Assembly: GCF_023100805.1 (NCBI RefSeq) | Contig: NZ_CP095855.1 | Location: 7,543,001 to 7,607,000 of the forward strand | Length of the DNA stretch: 64,000 nucleotides | Direction of reading: 5' to 3' | DNA from: Chitinophaga filiformis | GTDB lineage: Bacteria; Bacteroidota; Bacteroidia; Chitinophagales; Chitinophagaceae | In this document: one piece after another, positions 1 through 8,697 of the stretch | Numbering within the stretch: the first letter of the stretch is position 1 | Layout of the letters: every line of letters starts with the position of its first letter | Notes under the pieces: model-generated | Told to the model about the DNA's origin: nothing | Database searches by the model: none | The model's input: the letters and a program-made list of their open reading frames with translations, nothing else | Program-made: the position numbers and the translations under genes

Positions 1-2732
1 TTTGTACCCATGTATGACAACAAACTATGATAAAGCTGTCTCGCTGCTAACCTTGTATCCAGATCATGTTGCAGATCGATAGAAGTCACTACTATCTTTC
101 CCTTTCCTACCTTTGCTTCGAACAATATCCCCAGCTTCCTCGCTTCAAACCAGGTATCAATTAACTGTACAGCGGGTTTTAATTCAGCTGGGAAATTATC
201 CAGGTGCATTGGTTGAGCAGTATGAATGATATCCCACCACTGCCAGTTAGAATGGTATTCTGTTGGAAAATCCTTAAAAAGAGGAGCAGCCGGATCACAT
301 AGAATACCCAATGTATGAGGAGCCTGTCCTTCGGTCCATGCTGTATTCCAGAAAACCGTAGACATCCCGGTTTTGATAGCAGCCCCCTTATTTTCAGTGA
401 TTTTATTGTTTAATCGTAATAGTACAGTAGCACCTGCTTCGAGCTTTGCGGCTATTTCAGGTGTGAGCGCATCTGCAACGGTGATGTCGTCACCGGCCTG
501 CACATTTACCGTGTCGGGATACACCCAGAAATCCCAGTCGTTTACTCCTAATCCATCTGCTATGATCTCCAGGTTGAGCTTTTCTGCTTTGCTGATGCCG
601 GAAAGACTGCAGGAGATATTACCTGCCGGGTTATCATTCTTCCAGTCAAGGTCTGCCGATAAAGCACCATTTGCTATTACCCGCTGGTGGTTGCCGGTGA
701 TCTTCCATTTTACCGGTACTTTCTTCAACTGCTCTTTACCGAAATGCGCAATCTGTACAGCGGCCATAAATACTTCCGAGTTCTTCCAGGTAAACTTGCT
801 GATCACTGCAAGTGGTACTGTACTGGAAGAAAAACGGTGGAAGGCGGCAGGTGTGAAATAAGGTTTGCTGTCCCAGAAGGGATCCAGGATTCCCACCAGG
901 GCAGTACCCTGACCAGGAAAATCGTGCAGGTCCAGTAACTGGTAACCTGCATAATCAGTACGCATACCGGCTTCTATATCTGCCTTATAACACAATGCCT
1001 GTAGTTTTCCCGATGCCATGAGAAAATCATGTGCCTGCGGCTGCAGGTGTTCTTTCTTCATAAAGTCGTAGAAGATATCGAAGTTCCTCGCCTGCAACAG
1101 GCCGGTATATTTCTTTCGTTCTGTAAAATCAGGATATACACACCACTGCCCTATTTCATGTGCTACAACCGGTCTGTCGTCTCTTAGCTTATCCTTAAAA
1201 TTAAACTGAGAATTGGGCGCCTTCGCATTAATGAGGCTTTTCACGCCTTCTCCCCAGGCCTGGATACGTGGTTCCGGCATCACATGATAATCATTTTCCG
1301 CAATAGCCGGCCATCCTGAACCTGCACAGTAAAGACGTCTGTTATCCTTTTCTTTCCAATAGTTTACGAAGGCGGCCAGATACGGGTCGCGGTTTTTATC
1401 TCCTGAAGGTTCATTGGTCGGTACCATCATCAAAAAGGAGGGATGATTACCATAGGCGGCAACAATCCGGTTGCTTTCATCATACAGGAATTTATCTACA
1501 GACAGGCCATCTCCTACACTTGCCCAGCAGTCTACTTCAACAGAAAGATACACGCCGGCATGATCCGCAGCTACAAATGCAGCCTCCGGCGGGCACCAGG
1601 AATGGAAACGCATATGATTGAGGCCATGTGCCTTTATAATACGGAAGATCCGCGCCCATGCGGCTGTATCTGTAGGTGGATAACCTGTCAAGGGGAAAAT
1701 GGCGCATTCCAATGTTCCCCGCAGGAATACAGGACGATTGTTCACCGTAATTTTTGAATTGGCTGTACCTACACTACGCATGCCAAAACTGATATTTTTG
1801 CTATCTGTACTTTTCTTATCCACTGTTCGCAATTGTACCCTAAGTTGATATAGCTTCGGATTAAACTCATCCCACAATACAGGATGGTCGCCCATAGGAT
1901 AGGTGAACGATAATATGCTGTCACCACTGGTAAAAGACTTCTTTAAGGCAGGTAGCTGATCTGCGGATATAGAAAGGCTGCCTGCCGAAGTTGCATTACC
2001 GGTACGCCCCAGCATTACTTTAACCTGAACATGCTTGTTCAGGACATCAGGATAAAGCTGCACCTGCTTTACAAAAACAGGACTACCTGCTGCCAGTACA
2101 ATGTCTCCTGCAATACCATTCCAGGTGCCTTGTGTCTGATCACTGGCACTGTGGGCATTGATGCCTACTTCTGATAGATAACGGTTGTCTACCCGGATAG
2201 TAAGCGTATGTTTACCAGGGCTGAGATGGCTCAGGTCGTATACGTGCGGGGTGGCCAGACTGCTGTCTGCTCCGATAAGCTGGCTGTCGACATAAACCAT
2301 GGTACCCCAATGGCACCGTTCCAGTGTAAGACTGATATGTTTACCCGTCCATTGGGATGGAACGTCAATGGCCTTCTGATACCATGCAGCCCCCATATAA
2401 TATTTTCCCGGCGTCAGCCAGAAGGGGAATTTGAAGTTGTCATCTTTCCGGTAAGGTGCATATTTCTCTTCTTTCAGAAAGGCTTCATATCTGTCACCAA
2501 TCCATTTTGTGTTGACAGAAGGTTCATCGCCATACCCGTGGAATTGCATAGTACCGGGCAATTTAAGGGAATCCTTTAACTGTTGGGTATACCATTGCTG
2601 TTTAATACCCTGGTCCTCTCTATCTATGCGGAATCGCCATTTCCCCGCCAGTGAGATCCTGTTTTGTGCCGGCGCTGCAATGTAAATGGCCATCATTGCT
2701 GCCAATAATACCAGTTTAACGTGTTTATTCAT
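1..2732 (-). CDS. Glycoside hydrolase family 2 protein, 3' end cut by window edge
   Basis: An exported retaining glycosidase, probably acting on a beta-linked galactoside- or glucuronide-type sugar; the exact substrate cannot be read. About 910 residues are present and the gene runs off the left edge. It opens with a signal peptide (MNKHVKLVLLAAMMAIYIAA), then a jelly-roll sugar-binding domain, an immunoglobulin-like domain and a TIM barrel. The GH2 acid/base lies in TNEPSG (Glu about 441) and the nucleophile in HEIGQW (Glu about 526). A long C-terminal part follows that includes WWDIIHTAQPMHLDNFP. The start is the ATG at 2732, which puts the signal peptide first. An AraC-type regulator gene is divergent 280 bases away and is a likely controller (inference). 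Confidence 0.88.
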   Translation of the reverse strand, partial: MNKHVKLVLLAAMMAIYIAAPAQNRISLAGKWRFRIDREDQGIKQQWYTQQLKDSLKLPGTMQFHGYGDEPSVNTKWIGDRYEAFLKEEKYAPYRKDDNFKFPFWLTPGKYYMGAAWYQKAIDVPSQWTGKHISLTLERCHWGTMVYVDSQLIGADSSLATPHVYDLSHLSPGKHTLTIRVDNRYLSEVGINAHSASDQTQGTWNGIAGDIVLAAGSPVFVKQVQLYPDVLNKHVQVKVMLGRTGNATSAGSLSISADQLPALKKSFTSGDSILSFTYPMGDHPVLWDEFNPKLYQLRVQLRTVDKKSTDSKNISFGMRSVGTANSKITVNNRPVFLRGTLECAIFPLTGYPPTDTAAWARIFRIIKAHGLNHMRFHSWCPPEAAFVAADHAGVYLSVEVDCWASVGDGLSVDKFLYDESNRIVAAYGNHPSFLMMVPTNEPSGDKNRDPYLAAFVNYWKEKDNRRLYCAGSGWPAIAENDYHVMPEPRIQAWGEGVKSLINAKAPNSQFNFKDKLRDDRPVVAHEIGQWCVYPDFTERKKYTGLLQARNFDIFYDFMKKEHLQPQAHDFLMASGKLQALCYKADIEAGMRTDYAGYQLLDLHDFPGQGTALVGILDPFWDSKPYFTPAAFHRFSSSTVPLAVISKFTWKNSEVFMAAVQIAHFGKEQLKKVPVKWKITGNHQRVIANGALSADLDWKNDNPAGNISCSLSGISKAEKLNLEIIADGLGVNDWDFWVYPDTVNVQAGDDITVADALTPEIAAKLEAGATVLLRLNNKITENKGAAIKTGMSTVFWNTAWTEGQAPHTLGILCDPAAPLFKDFPTEYHSNWQWWDIIHTAQPMHLDNFPAELKPAVQLIDTWFEARKLGILFEAKVGKGKIVVTSIDLQHDLDTRLAARQLYHSLLSYMGT

Positions 2733-3013
2733 TTCAGGCATGTTTTATTACATATATCAGTTGTCCAATGTTTGTTCTTTTGTTGGAAACCTGTCAGGAG
2801 CAACGGGGCGCCTTCCAGGCTTCCATACCCGCCATGTGGCCACCAGCTGAATACAAGGTTTACTGCACGGTTGAACAATTGCCTGCCAGGACTGCCGCCT
2901 GCGGATTCAAAGATTCAAAACTCCTTTACAAAAAAACTTTTTTTACTTTTAATAAGGAGCGACTATATGACTATTCTTGTGGACATTCTTACTTTTTTAT
3001 CAAAAAAACTACC

Positions 3014-3922
3014 ATGGCAAAGGGGCAGCGAAAAAAGGACGGCTTCCAGGGACAGAAGGCCGTTATCATTCCAAAATCTGTGCTGAACAATAATTGCAGC
3101 ACACATCCACTGATCAGACAACTATACATCACTGATATAGGCTATTATCCGAAAGCCCGCTACCATTACAGGGAACGTTTACATGGTACAGATCAACATA
3201 TTCTTATTTATTGTCATGAAGGGGAGGGAAGCACGATCATAGATAAACAGGAATACAAAATATCACCAGGTGATTTTTGCCTGATACCTGCTTTGACAAG
3301 GCATACCTATGCAGCTAATGCAAATAATCCCTGGACAATCTTCTGGATTCATTTCAAAGGGGAATCTGCTGATGACTGGGTTAAACAAATACATCAACAT
3401 TTAAACAGTTACAAAGGTTTTATACCGGACAATGAAAAAACCATCCGCTTATTCAATGATATCTATACTCCACTGGAACGGGGTTTCAGCATGGAACACC
3501 TGATGTATAGCAATATGTATCTCTGGCACTATCTGTCTACTTTTATTTACCAGGAGAAAAACAAGTCCAGGATGAATAATACAGAAACGGACACCATAGA
3601 CAGCGCTATCGACTTTATGCGGAAGAATGTAGATCAGAACCTGACACTGGAAAAGATCGCGCAGCATGTCCAGTTTTCGCCTTCTCATTTTTCGCTGTTA
3701 TTCCGAAAAAAAACAGGGTTCTCTCCCATTGAGTATTATAATCACCTGAAAATGCAGCAGGCCTGCCAATATCTGCTGTTTACAAGACAGCGGATCAAGG
3801 AAATTGCACTGGAAGTAGGCATGTTTGACCAGCATTACTTTTCACGGATATTTAAAAAGACAATGGGAGTTTCCCCGCAGGAGTACAGAAATAAAAGAAG
3901 TGCTGAAGGAGGAGCAAGCTAA
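3014..3922 (+). CDS. AraC family transcriptional regulator
   Basis: A DNA-binding regulator of 302 residues. The N-terminal half is a cupin-type ligand-binding domain (HILIYCHEGEGSTII, then SPGDFCLIPALTRHTY, about residues 50-110). The C-terminal 100 residues hold two helix-turn-helix motifs; the second region reads EIALEVGMFDQHYFSRIFKK followed by GVSPQEYR, the AraC signature. An open frame extends upstream to 2768, but that extension is low-complexity and K-rich, and the ATG at 3014 gives the usual family length. It is divergent from the GH2 gene, the arrangement of sugar-responsive AraC activators, so it probably senses the GH2 product (inference). Confidence 0.88.
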   Translation: MAKGQRKKDGFQGQKAVIIPKSVLNNNCSTHPLIRQLYITDIGYYPKARYHYRERLHGTDQHILIYCHEGEGSTIIDKQEYKISPGDFCLIPALTRHTYAANANNPWTIFWIHFKGESADDWVKQIHQHLNSYKGFIPDNEKTIRLFNDIYTPLERGFSMEHLMYSNMYLWHYLSTFIYQEKNKSRMNNTETDTIDSAIDFMRKNVDQNLTLEKIAQHVQFSPSHFSLLFRKKTGFSPIEYYNHLKMQQACQYLLFTRQRIKEIALEVGMFDQHYFSRIFKKTMGVSPQEYRNKRSAEGGAS

Positions 3923-3925
3923 ATT

Positions 3926-4213
3926 TCATATGAGATCTGTCAATAAAACAACCGGCCTTTCCTGCAGCTTTTCTTCTGCCAGCTCCCCAAATGCTTTAAT
4001 GTACGGCTGTTGATTATGAGCATCCAGCCCCTCCTTACTTTTCCATATCTCATAAAAGGTAAACAGGTTCTTATCTTCAATGCCCTGATGCAGGCTGTAA
4101 AGCTCACATGCTTCCTCCTGACGGGTATGCAACACCATGTTTTGCAGTACAGCAGCGACCTCATCTCTGTAGACTTCTTTTGCTCTCACAATGGCGGTTA
4201 AATAAATTTTCAT
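3926..4213 (-). CDS. Antibiotic biosynthesis monooxygenase (ABM) / YgiN-like protein
   Basis: A 95-residue single-domain protein of the dimeric alpha/beta barrel ABM fold. It begins MKIYLTAIVRAKE; the central part reads LYSLHQGIEDKNLFTFYEIW and is followed by a helix with AHNQQPYIKAF. Both stretches are typical of YgiN-type quinol monooxygenases and their relatives. Members act on quinones or have no known substrate. The ATG at 4213 was chosen because the upstream extension is unlike the family. The gene is convergent with the AraC gene (3 bases between stops) and divergent from the SDR gene, with a CRP-like palindrome between them. Confidence 0.8.
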   Translation of the reverse strand: MKIYLTAIVRAKEVYRDEVAAVLQNMVLHTRQEEACELYSLHQGIEDKNLFTFYEIWKSKEGLDAHNQQPYIKAFGELAEEKLQERPVVLLTDLI

Positions 4214-4321
4214 GACACCAATTTTAATGAAGGCAAAATTAGCAAGACCTGCCGGCATGGTTAAATCAGACGATTTATACTCCGCTATTATAATAATGAT
4301 ATATCCCCTCTTCCCCTGTTT

Positions 4322-4335
4322 GTGATGTACATCAC
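4322..4335. promoter_or_regulatory. CRP/FNR-type palindrome
   Basis: A perfect 14-base palindrome, GTGATGTACATCAC, preceded by T, so it fits TGTGA-N6-TCAC(A/G), the CRP/FNR family operator form. It lies between the divergent ABM and SDR genes, 109 bases upstream of the 4213 start and 83 upstream of the 4418 start. Binding is inferred. Confidence 0.5.
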
Positions 4336-4417
4336 GCATTCGCTACCCCAATCCTTTGCACCTTTGTATTGTCAGGGCAAGCACTTCACCACCCCTGGCT
4401 ATATAAAACGAAAAGTC

Positions 4418-5257
4418 ATGAACAATTCAAAAGTCTGGTATGTAACCGGAGCCTCACAGGGATTGGGACTCACACTCGTTAAAAAATTGCTCGAAAGCGG
4501 TTACCGTGTAGCTGCTACATCCCGTAATGCACAAACCTTAAAACAGGCGGTAGGTCTCATTGACGCAGAACGATTTCTCCCTCTTGTCGTAGACCTGAGC
4601 AACCAGGATTGTATCAATGAGTCCATCCAGCAAACAATTGCCACTTTCGGTCGCATTGACGTACTTGTTAATAATGCGGGATACGGCATGATAGGCATCG
4701 TGGAAGAAACTGCCGAACAGGATATCAGGAAGATCTTTGACGTAAACGTACTGGCAGCGGTGAATGTGGTAAAGGCCATATTACCTTTTATGCGCAAACA
4801 GCGATCAGGCTACATTATCAACATCGGTTCTGTTGCAGGATTTGTGGGAGCGCCAGGCTGGTCTGTTTACTCGGCTACCAAGGCTGCGCTGGCAGCATTC
4901 TCAGAAGTGCTTGCACTGGATGTTAAAGAATTTGGTATCAGGGTAACGGTCGCCGAGCCTTCAGGTTTCCGTACAAGATTTCTTACTGCAAACTCCCTGG
5001 CAAATATCGAAACCGGCATAGAAGGTTATACAGCAGTCAAATCTACGCGGGAACGCTATCTGGCCAATAATGGCAAGCAGTCCGGCGATCCTGACAAGGC
5101 ATCAGCTATATTGATAGCGCTCGCAGAAAGTGAACAACCACCGCTTCATTTATACCTGGGACAGGATGCCTACAGGCGCGCAGCCGAAAAGATCGCCAAC
5201 ATGGCTGCGGAACTGGAAGCCTGGAAGCAGACGTCCATCTCGGCCGATTTCGGGTGA
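4418..5257 (+). CDS. Short-chain dehydrogenase/reductase (SDR)
   Basis: A 279-residue classical SDR oxidoreductase. The nucleotide-binding motif is VTGASQGLG near the N-terminus, the structural NNAG is in VLVNNAGYGM, and the catalytic residues are the Ser in NIGSVAGF and YSATKAAL (Tyr-x-x-x-Lys). Arg in TSRNAQ after the second strand suggests NADPH preference (inference). The substrate is unknown. The ATG at 4418 begins MNNSKVWYVTGASQG; a longer open frame starts at 4322 but would cover the CRP-like palindrome. The MarR gene lies 160 bases downstream in the same direction with its own promoter. Confidence 0.9.
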   Translation: MNNSKVWYVTGASQGLGLTLVKKLLESGYRVAATSRNAQTLKQAVGLIDAERFLPLVVDLSNQDCINESIQQTIATFGRIDVLVNNAGYGMIGIVEETAEQDIRKIFDVNVLAAVNVVKAILPFMRKQRSGYIINIGSVAGFVGAPGWSVYSATKAALAAFSEVLALDVKEFGIRVTVAEPSGFRTRFLTANSLANIETGIEGYTAVKSTRERYLANNGKQSGDPDKASAILIALAESEQPPLHLYLGQDAYRRAAEKIANMAAELEAWKQTSISADFG

Positions 5258-5365
5258 TCCATATGTTTTCAGCCAGATATCTATTGAATACTGCTATGGC
5301 TACCGGTATGTCTGCAATGCCCCATATGACACCCAAATGCCATGATGAGAATTTTCTTCCTGTTT

Positions 5366-5396
5366 TTTGCTGGTAATAAGAAAATATATACCTTTG
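5366..5396 (+). promoter_or_regulatory. Bacteroidota-type promoter of the marR gene
   Basis: TTTG at 5366-5369, exactly 19 bases, then TACCTTTG at 5389-5396. This is a full match to the Bacteroidota housekeeping promoter (TTTG-N19-TAnnTTTG). Transcription should start within the operator palindrome just downstream, leaving a leader of roughly 15-20 bases before the ATG at 5418. Confidence 0.75.
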
Positions 5397-5397
5397 A

Positions 5398-5417
5398 ATA
5401 CTTGACTACTCAAGTAT
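5398..5417. promoter_or_regulatory. Probable MarR operator
   Basis: A perfect inverted repeat, ATACTTGA-CTAC-TCAAGTAT, fills the space between the -7 box (ends 5396) and the start codon (5418). MarR proteins commonly bind such palindromes over their own promoters, so autorepression is a strong inference. Confidence 0.7.
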
Positions 5418-5843
5418 ATGTCAACAATAAACCACTCTCTGAAGCTATTAATGAACCTGGCGAAGATGCAGGCAATCATGTCCCGCAAGTTTGACGGCTT
5501 AAGCGTGCATGGCATAGGTTTCTCCGATTTTATGATCCTTTACCTGCTGCAACAGGCCCCTGGTGAAAGACTTCGGAGAACAGACCTGGCGGAAAAGGTA
5601 GGTCTTACTGCCTCAGGTATTACCCGTATGTTGTTACCTATGGAAAAAACAGGCCTTGTAAGCAGGGAATCCAGTGAAAGAGACGCCCGCGTAAGCTATG
5701 CCGTGCTGACCCCTGCCGGTCGGCGGGTATATGAGGAAGCAAAAGAAACCGCCAATGCCATCGCCAAAGAGATTGTTCCCACAGAGATCACCAGGAATCA
5801 GTCACTTGCGGCATTATTCAAACTCCTTGGAACGACCATTTAA
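5418..5843 (+). CDS. MarR family transcriptional regulator
   Basis: A 141-residue winged-helix regulator. The DNA-binding region runs RRTDLAEKVGLTASGITRML (recognition helix), then the wing with SRESSERDARVSYAVLTPAG, the hallmark of MarR proteins. Helices at both ends would form the dimer. It has its own promoter and a perfect palindrome immediately before the start codon, so it probably represses itself and the phosphotransferase-like gene that follows 4 bases after its stop. Its ligand is unknown. Confidence 0.9.
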   Translation: MSTINHSLKLLMNLAKMQAIMSRKFDGLSVHGIGFSDFMILYLLQQAPGERLRRTDLAEKVGLTASGITRMLLPMEKTGLVSRESSERDARVSYAVLTPAGRRVYEEAKETANAIAKEIVPTEITRNQSLAALFKLLGTTI

Positions 5844-5847
5844 ACCC

Positions 5848-6855
5848 ATGCTATATATGTCACAGACATTATCCCAACACATCCCGGCTCCCCTGACAGC
5901 TGCTGTAGAAACAGCTTTGCAACAGGCCTTCGGTACTGCCAGCATAACGGATGTTTCGCTGCTGGCCGGCGGACTATCAGCCTCCCCTGTATTTAAGATC
6001 ATTGTCAGGGATCAGCCCTATGTGCTGAAACTGGGCAAAAGCGGTTCATTTCCGGCTAACCTGAAACTGGCAGCAGATGCAGGCATTGCCCCTCCCCTGC
6101 ACTACCACGACACAACAAGTGGTATTTCTATCAGTGGCCTTATCAACAATAAACCCCTGCGCAACGTTTTTGGCCCCGAAAGGCTTCCACAGGAACTGGC
6201 CGCAACCGTCAGGGCCATTCATAGTGTGCCTTATCAGGCAACGGCTGATAATCTGCAGGAAACCATTGATGGCATGATTGCTGGATTCAGGAAAAGTAAT
6301 ATCCTGTCGGGGCCTGTAATCGATGAATGTTTCAGCAACTATGATATTATCAGAAGTAAGTACCCATGGAACGACCAGGAGCAGGTATTTAGTCATAACG
6401 ACCTGAATCCAAGTAATATCCTATGTGATGGAGAAAGGATCTGGATCATTGATTGGGACGTCTCCTCTTTAAACGATCGGTATATCGATCTTGCCAATGC
6501 GGCCAATTTCTTTGTATATGGCGAAGAACAGGAAAAAGCTTTTCTCGATACCTACTTTGACGGTGCGGCCGATGAGTACAAAGCAGCCCGCTTTTATATC
6601 ATGCGCCAGGTAGGCAGGATCATTTACTCCATGCTGATGTTCCAGCTTGCGGCACAAGCTAAACCTAAGGATTATGCACATAACCAGGAGATGGAAGGCT
6701 TCACCCTGCAGGAATTCAGAACACAGATGGGCGCCGGCACACTATCACTGGCCACGTACGAAGGGCAGTTCATGTATGGGAAGGCCCTGCTAAATGAGGC
6801 GGTGCATCAGATGCGTACCCCCCGTTTTGCGGCGGCACTCGCGGTTATTGGCTAA
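5848..6855 (+). CDS. Aminoglycoside phosphotransferase (APH)-like small-molecule kinase
   Basis: A 335-residue protein with the APH/choline kinase fold. An N-terminal lobe contains PYVLKLGK with the ATP-binding lysine. The C-terminal lobe has the Brenner-type catalytic motif SHNDLNPSNIL (Asp about 185) and the metal-binding IDWD (about 201-204). The family phosphorylates aminoglycosides, choline, homoserine and other alcohols, so the substrate is open; resistance should not be assumed. The start is ATG 5848 or 5857, both in frame. It sits 4 bases behind the MarR gene and is probably cotranscribed. Confidence 0.82.
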   Translation: MLYMSQTLSQHIPAPLTAAVETALQQAFGTASITDVSLLAGGLSASPVFKIIVRDQPYVLKLGKSGSFPANLKLAADAGIAPPLHYHDTTSGISISGLINNKPLRNVFGPERLPQELAATVRAIHSVPYQATADNLQETIDGMIAGFRKSNILSGPVIDECFSNYDIIRSKYPWNDQEQVFSHNDLNPSNILCDGERIWIIDWDVSSLNDRYIDLANAANFFVYGEEQEKAFLDTYFDGAADEYKAARFYIMRQVGRIIYSMLMFQLAAQAKPKDYAHNQEMEGFTLQEFRTQMGAGTLSLATYEGQFMYGKALLNEAVHQMRTPRFAAALAVIG

Positions 6856-6872
6856 GAAAGCAATAATACTAA

Positions 6873-6907
6873 AAGGGACTGACCACCTCATAGCTGATCA
6901 GTCCCTT
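6873..6907 (-). terminator. Hairpin terminator, minus strand
   Basis: Arms AAGGGACTGA (6873-6882) and TCAGTCCCTT (6898-6907) pair perfectly. On the minus strand the hairpin is followed by TTTTAGTATT, so it would end the PEP-mutase-family transcript; it also lies behind the convergent APH gene. Confidence 0.5.
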
Positions 6908-6943
6908 CACAAAAAGTATATACGCAATGCCTGTATACAAGGC

Positions 6944-7006
6944 ATTACTGCCAGCCCCGGCGGAGTCCATGTGTACAAGGGCATTCCTTATGCGCAACCG
7001 CCTGTA
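6944..7006 (+). pseudogene. Remnant of a type-B carboxylesterase
   Basis: A 21-codon stretch reads as the N-terminal signature of type-B carboxylesterases: a Gly-Val strand followed by VYKGIPYAQPPV. In intact enzymes this continues with G-x-x-R-W and several hundred more residues; here it breaks off after PPV, and the 3' end of the convergent PEP-mutase gene begins at 7011. No start codon context, catalytic serine or remaining body is present. It is best read as a scrap left by deletion or recombination. Confidence 0.5.
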
Positions 7007-7010
7007 CGAA

Positions 7011-7784
7011 TTAGAACAAACTGGCAAAACTGCCTTCAGACCTGATCTTTGTGATAGTATCCTCCAGTTCTTTGTAAATATGCATGTTCAAAAACGGTCC
7101 GTCACTTACCCTTTTTACCCCCGCCTTTTGTAACTCATCGAAGGATGGCAGACCAGGTATACACATCACACTTACAGGCAATTTTGACGCGGCTGTGATC
7201 TCTTTAATATCGGCTATTTTGTTGATGCAGGGAAAAAACAATCCATGCACGCCGCTTTCCTGGTAAACATCGATTCTTGCAAGTGCATCTTTTAATGCGT
7301 TCGGCATATCGAGTAAAAAGCTATCAGACCTCAGGTTAACAAACATGCGGACGCCATCCCTCTGAAGCAGTTCCATTACCTGTCGCAGTTTCTCTGCAAA
7401 CACTCCCGCATCTATGATATGTCTTTCCCCATCCCTTATAACAGAATCTTCGATATTGATACCGGACACGCCCAGCTCATACAGGCGCCTGATATTACGG
7501 CTGATCACTTCCGCATTAGGCCCGTACCCGCCTTCAATGTCTACCGTTACCATCGCATCTGTCGATGCGAGAATACGTTGAACAACGAATAAATAATCAT
7601 CAAAAGCCATTTCCTCGCCATCAGCAAACCCCAGCGATGCCGCCACCGCGGCACTGGATGTTCCTACTGCCTTAAAACCCTGCGCACCATATATTTTAGC
7701 GCTCTGTGCGTTCCATACATTTCCGATACGCAAGAGGTCATTGTCATGATGTAGCGCCAGGAATTCGTCAAATCTGTTTTCCAT
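7011..7784 (-). CDS. Isocitrate lyase/PEP mutase family protein
   Basis: A 257-residue TIM-barrel protein of the PEP mutase/ICL superfamily, which makes or breaks C-C or C-P bonds next to a carboxylate. Visible motifs: GNVWNAQSAKIYGAQGFKAV at the first strand, the metal-binding VDIEGGYG, GINIEDS, VNLRSDSF, and SVMCIPGLPSFDEL near the end. The usual KxxEFC-type catalytic loop of isocitrate lyase is not evident, so it is closer to the PEP mutase-like/oxaloacetate-decarboxylase-like branch. The reaction is unknown. The gene is alone on the minus strand, with an AraC gene upstream in the same direction. Confidence 0.85.
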   Translation of the reverse strand: MENRFDEFLALHHDNDLLRIGNVWNAQSAKIYGAQGFKAVGTSSAAVAASLGFADGEEMAFDDYLFVVQRILASTDAMVTVDIEGGYGPNAEVISRNIRRLYELGVSGINIEDSVIRDGERHIIDAGVFAEKLRQVMELLQRDGVRMFVNLRSDSFLLDMPNALKDALARIDVYQESGVHGLFFPCINKIADIKEITAASKLPVSVMCIPGLPSFDELQKAGVKRVSDGPFLNMHIYKELEDTITKIRSEGSFASLF

Positions 7785-7881
7785 ATCTGTATTATTTTGA
7801 ATGATGTATTTGATTTACCAGTTTATTTATTGGCAAAGCTATTACAGCAGGACAAGCACAAATTGTAAAAAACGGAAAAGA

Positions 7882-8697
7882 TCAACTGGCAGCTAAAACC
7901 TGGTTGAGGGGGGAAGCCTGTTTGGCAAATGTATTGGGAGTAACGCCGGTAAAAAGCTTAAACTCTTTGATAAAGTGCGCCTGATCGAAATATCCTGAAC
8001 TGTATGCAATACTGGTCAGCTTTTCCTCCTGCTGGGAAATAAGGTTCAGGCTATGCTGAAAGCGGTTTATCTTATAAAATAATTTGGGTGGCAAACCGGT
8101 ATATTCTGAAAACAACATGTTCAGGTAGCGCGTAGATATGTTGTGGCGATGAGATAAGGAAACAATATTATCATCGCTGTAGTTCTTTTTAAGATAATGA
8201 ACAATATCACCAACGAAGCTGATCTTGTTGTGCCTCTTTTCTGAGGCTTCCAGTTTCTTCCACAGATATGCTTCAATCAAGCCTACCCTTGCCTGCAGCT
8301 CGGGTGTTTCCAACAGCCTGTCGTGCAATGTCCTTAGGGAGGGACCTAATACATCAGCGGCATCAACTATTTTATTATTAAATACCGATACCTGTCCTTC
8401 GAAGAAATAAGCGGCCGAATGCGCGTAAAATTTAAACCCGAGCATGATGTTCCTGCCGGCGGATTGTATAGCCAATGGCTTTGTTATCTGTCCCCATAGC
8501 TCAATAGGCGGATTCGTATAAAAGGCATCTCCCTCTTTCGACCGCCACTTGCCCGTTCCCAAATTAAAGATCACTTCCATCGTGCCGCTGGGGAACACAA
8601 TGTCGTCATAGCTCCTGTCCGAATCAGATTCGTAGTAGTAGAAGCATTTGATATATGGCTGCAGTTTTGCGCCCGGAAGTATTTCTTTGAAGATCAT
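7882..8697 (-). CDS. AraC family transcriptional regulator
   Basis: A 271-residue regulator. The N-terminal half (IKCFYYYESD, then DIVFPSGTMEVIFNLGTG) matches the N-domain type that pairs with this AraC subgroup. The C-terminal DNA-binding part has NISTRYLNMLFSEYTGLPPK and SGYFDQAHFIKEFKLFTGVT, with PNTFAKQ near the end. The ATG at 8697 was chosen; on the minus strand a TATATTTG box (8703-8710) lies only 5 bases upstream, which suggests a very short or no leader. The target may be the PEP-mutase-family gene 97 bases downstream (inference). Confidence 0.86.
   Translation of the reverse strand: MIFKEILPGAKLQPYIKCFYYYESDSDRSYDDIVFPSGTMEVIFNLGTGKWRSKEGDAFYTNPPIELWGQITKPLAIQSAGRNIMLGFKFYAHSAAYFFEGQVSVFNNKIVDAADVLGPSLRTLHDRLLETPELQARVGLIEAYLWKKLEASEKRHNKISFVGDIVHYLKKNYSDDNIVSLSHRHNISTRYLNMLFSEYTGLPPKLFYKINRFQHSLNLISQQEEKLTSIAYSSGYFDQAHFIKEFKLFTGVTPNTFAKQASPLNQVLAAS

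Noticed and set aside
2208..2579. Plus-strand open frame opposite the GH2 gene
   Set aside because: It is the antisense shadow of a clear GH2 coding sequence and has no recognisable domain.
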